Source: Sthenelais limicola
Lineage: Eukaryota; Annelida; Polychaeta; Phyllodocida; Sigalionidae
Reading direction: 5' to 3'
NCBI GenBank assembly: GCA_942159475.1
Contig: OW804097.1
Location: forward strand, 11,223,172-11,287,171
Length of the DNA: 64,000 nucleotides
A program made the position numbers and the translations under genes. Positions 62,461 to 64,000 of this stretch are shown one piece after another. Position 1 is the stretch's first letter. The number at the start of each line of letters is the position of its first letter. Under the pieces are notes generated by a model. The model had not been told where the DNA came from and did not search any database. It saw nothing but the letters and a program-made list of their open reading frames with translations.

Positions 62461-62572
62461 GAGTTTGTTAGAGCAGTTTTTACTATAGGAGCAGCTCTAT
62501 GTAGTTAGAGCAGGAGGGGGTCCAGCTGCTCAGCCTCCTCCCCTGCACCTGGTACACTACACTCATGGGGCA

Positions 62573-63230
62573 CTTGATAAACATCGGTCTAAGCTCAGAG
62601 CTGAGAGGGTCCCTTCAAACTGAGGGAAACCGCAACATCCCATTATAATCTCACTTGATACACATCGGTGGCGTAGACAGTCTAGGCTCAGAGCTGAGAG
62701 GTTCCCTTCAAACTGAGGGAAACCGCAAAATCCCATTATAATCTCACTTGATACACATCGGTGGCGTAGACAGTCTAGGCTCAGAGCTGAGAGGTTCCCT
62801 TCAAACTGAGGGAAACCGCAAAATCCCATTATAATCTCACTTGATACACATCGGTGGCGTAGACAGTCTAGGCTCAGAGCTGAGAGGTTCCCTTCAAACT
62901 GAGGGAAACCGCAACATCCCATTATAACCTCACTTGATACACATCGGTGGCGTAGACAGTCTAGGCTCAGAGCTGAGAGGTTCCCTTCAAACTGAGGGAA
63001 ACCGCAACATCCCATTATAATCTCACTTGATACACATCGGTGGCGTAGACAGTCTAGGCTCAGAGCTGAGAGGGTTCCTTCAAACTGAGGGAAACCGCAA
63101 CATCCCATTATAATCTCACTTGATACACATCGGTGGCGTAGACAGTCTAGGCTCAGAGCTGAGAGAATCCCTTCAAACTGAGGGAAAGCCTCTCGCTCAC
63201 AACCGCAAAATCCTATGATAATTCTATTAG
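62573..63230. repeat. 93-bp minisatellite derived from a MITE-B end, 7 copies
   Basis: Each unit contains CAGTCTAGGCTCAGAGCTGA...CCATTATAATCTCACTTG (MITE-B end and some interior) plus ATACACATCGGTGGCGTAGA of non-B sequence. Because 93 is a multiple of three, a 231-codon frame stays open on the minus strand (63258 down to 62563), with a 31-residue repeat containing FPQFEGNLSALSLDCLR. No start context, codon signal or homologue supports a gene. Confidence 0.93.
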
Positions 63231-63306
63231 AACCTACTCCAGCGCAGTAGGCGTCCAATCACTGACATACTTTCTTATCTGATCTGAGAGGTTCTGAGCC
63301 TGGACC
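63231..63306 (+). mobile_element. MITE-B right end closing the 93-bp array
   Basis: AACCTACTCCAGCGCAGTAGG...CTGATCTGAGAGGTTCTGAGCCTGGAC completes the B element whose left end was amplified. Confidence 0.78.
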
Positions 63307-63589
63307 CTTCCCAGAATACATCAAAATCATGTAACATCATGTTTAGTGGAGGTAGCCATGGTTACAGGTCTCCAAGTGTCGCCCTAGCTATAATCCCCCT
63401 AAAGCGCCCCTGGTAGCCCTAAAAAACACTAAACATAAACCAATGGTCGACATCTTGCCTTTTTCCTATACCCGTACTAATTCATATTAAATGTAATGAA
63501 GTTATTTATAATGAAGTTATTTCTAAAGTGGCTTATATGGCCTAATAGTAATTAGTAATAGTATACAATTTTAGAACATTTTTACCTGT
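63307..63589. other. Unassigned spacer
   Basis: No feature recognised. Confidence 0.4.
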
Positions 63590-64000
63590 TATTTTTTTTT
63601 TCATTTTTGCAACAACCTTTATTTCTTTCACATGTTAGACAGAGAATCGACGGAAGTTACATCTAGGATAAACCCTCTGTTTCACTTCTGTTAAGTTTCC
63701 TTTGATGGTATCTTGTCACTCTTTATATGAAAAAAAATGTTCTACCTTTGTTGTTTTTTTTCTCATCGTTTTAATCTATCAATAAACTCATCTATGTCCA
63801 CCTTTAGGTTAGACCATATTCTGTTTTGTTCTTTTCTATTTTCTCCTTTGCTCGTATTAATGATTTCTAAGGTAATTCTTGATCTTAAGTCGTACAGTAT
63901 TGGGATGATATTGAGTTCGCCATCATGGAAAAGCTTTTGTCTATGTATGACAGCTTTGACTTGAAGTATAAACCAATTGATGATTTTTGACTGCACATTA
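63590..64000 (-). mobile_element. Non-LTR retrotransposon 3' end, running off the window
   Basis: On the minus strand an ORF is open from the window edge to a stop at 63763, followed by a ~165-base 3' UTR with an AATAAA signal (about 63627-63632) and a poly-A tail (63591-63601 as T on plus). That order is typical of LINE 3' ends. Confidence 0.65.
63763..64000 (-). CDS. C-terminal part of a putative LINE ORF2-like protein (partial)
   Basis: About 78 codons are visible, open through the window edge, so this is only the C-terminus. Motifs such as WFILQVKAVIHRQKLFHDG and IPILYDLRSRITLEI, then a lysine/glutamate-rich tail, recall the post-reverse-transcriptase C-terminal region of L1/Tx1-like LINEs ('K..I....K' region). 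No catalytic motif lies in the window, so assignment rests on the weak motif and the 3' UTR/poly-A arrangement. A host gene terminal exon is the main alternative. Confidence 0.45.
   Translation of the reverse strand, partial: NVQSKIINWFILQVKAVIHRQKLFHDGELNIIPILYDLRSRITLEIINTSKGENRKEQNRIWSNLKVDIDEFIDRLKR

Overview
The window reads as nuclear DNA of an animal, most likely a marine invertebrate; I cannot name the taxon. It is AT-rich and has almost no long open reading frames. It is packed with short interspersed elements with terminal inverted repeats (TIRs), truncated non-LTR retrotransposon tails, minisatellites and pyrimidine or poly-G tracts. I see no bacterial operon, rRNA, convincing tRNA or CRISPR array. 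Only one host gene start is supported: a CpG-rich promoter near 54.2-54.4 kb followed by a 90-codon exon (54939-55208) that ends on a consensus splice donor and is transcribed to the right. Its later exons are not recognisable before the window ends.

Family labels are mine. MITE-A is about 237 bp with a 29-bp TIR starting TGGGTCAGATTTTCAG, usually flanked by TA. I found about 60 copies or pieces, near one fifth of the window, in both orientations. 'Plus' means the end followed by GGCAGC comes first. Subfamily A1 has an interior like TTGCATTGATTCTAGCAATC, A2 has TACCGGGTATATCTGAG, and A3 is older and diverged. Outer ends come in three types: T (GGTCAGATTTTCAG), G (GGTGAAGTCGCCAG) and C (GGTCAGATCGTCAG). 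MITE-B is about 200-240 bp; one end starts CAGTCTAGGCTCAGAGTTGA and the other ends GCCTAGACTG. MITE-C is about 350 bp, starts AGGGGATTTGCATAGCCGCC and ends in GACATGCGCAGTG...CCCCT, with TA at insertion sites. MITE-D is about 400-430 bp with a roughly 38-bp TIR starting TATGTGATGTGTTTCAGG. Repeat E is about 450 bp. Repeats F and H are smaller families seen twice each.

Layout. 0-13 kb: mainly MITE-A, an inverted pair of MITE-C (5.8-6.5 kb) and a 450-bp repeat E; a 0.75-kb CT higher-order repeat lies at 12.6-13.4 kb. 13.6-27 kb: A, B, C and D copies, several nested, with three foldback structures (18.6, 23.6 and 25.3 kb), a (CTC)n block and a heptamer array. 27.15-29.8 kb: a 56-bp minisatellite of about 48 copies. 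30-35.3 kb: nested and composite A/B/D elements, including three D copies joined head to tail. 35.5-38.4 kb: a 40-bp minisatellite (27 copies) and a 55-bp minisatellite (17 copies). 38.5-51.5 kb: repeat E, a LINE remnant, more A/D copies, a perfect 96-bp palindrome, two TE-free AT-rich stretches that could be conserved non-coding elements, and a stray 38-bp copy of the gene's exon-intron boundary. 51.6-52.7 kb: a 52-bp minisatellite grown from one end of a MITE-B. 53.2-55.9 kb: the gene start. 55.9-62 kb: intronic or intergenic repeats. 62-63.3 kb: a 31-bp array and a second MITE-B-derived array (93-bp unit). 63.6-64 kb: the 3' end of a minus-strand non-LTR retrotransposon running off the edge.

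The parts do not form a pathway. The coherent story is repeat dynamics: non-autonomous elements inserting into each other, swapping ends, being copied as composites, and repeatedly seeding tandem arrays from the same MITE-B end. All family sizes, copy numbers and boundaries come from reading by eye and should be taken as approximate by a few bases.
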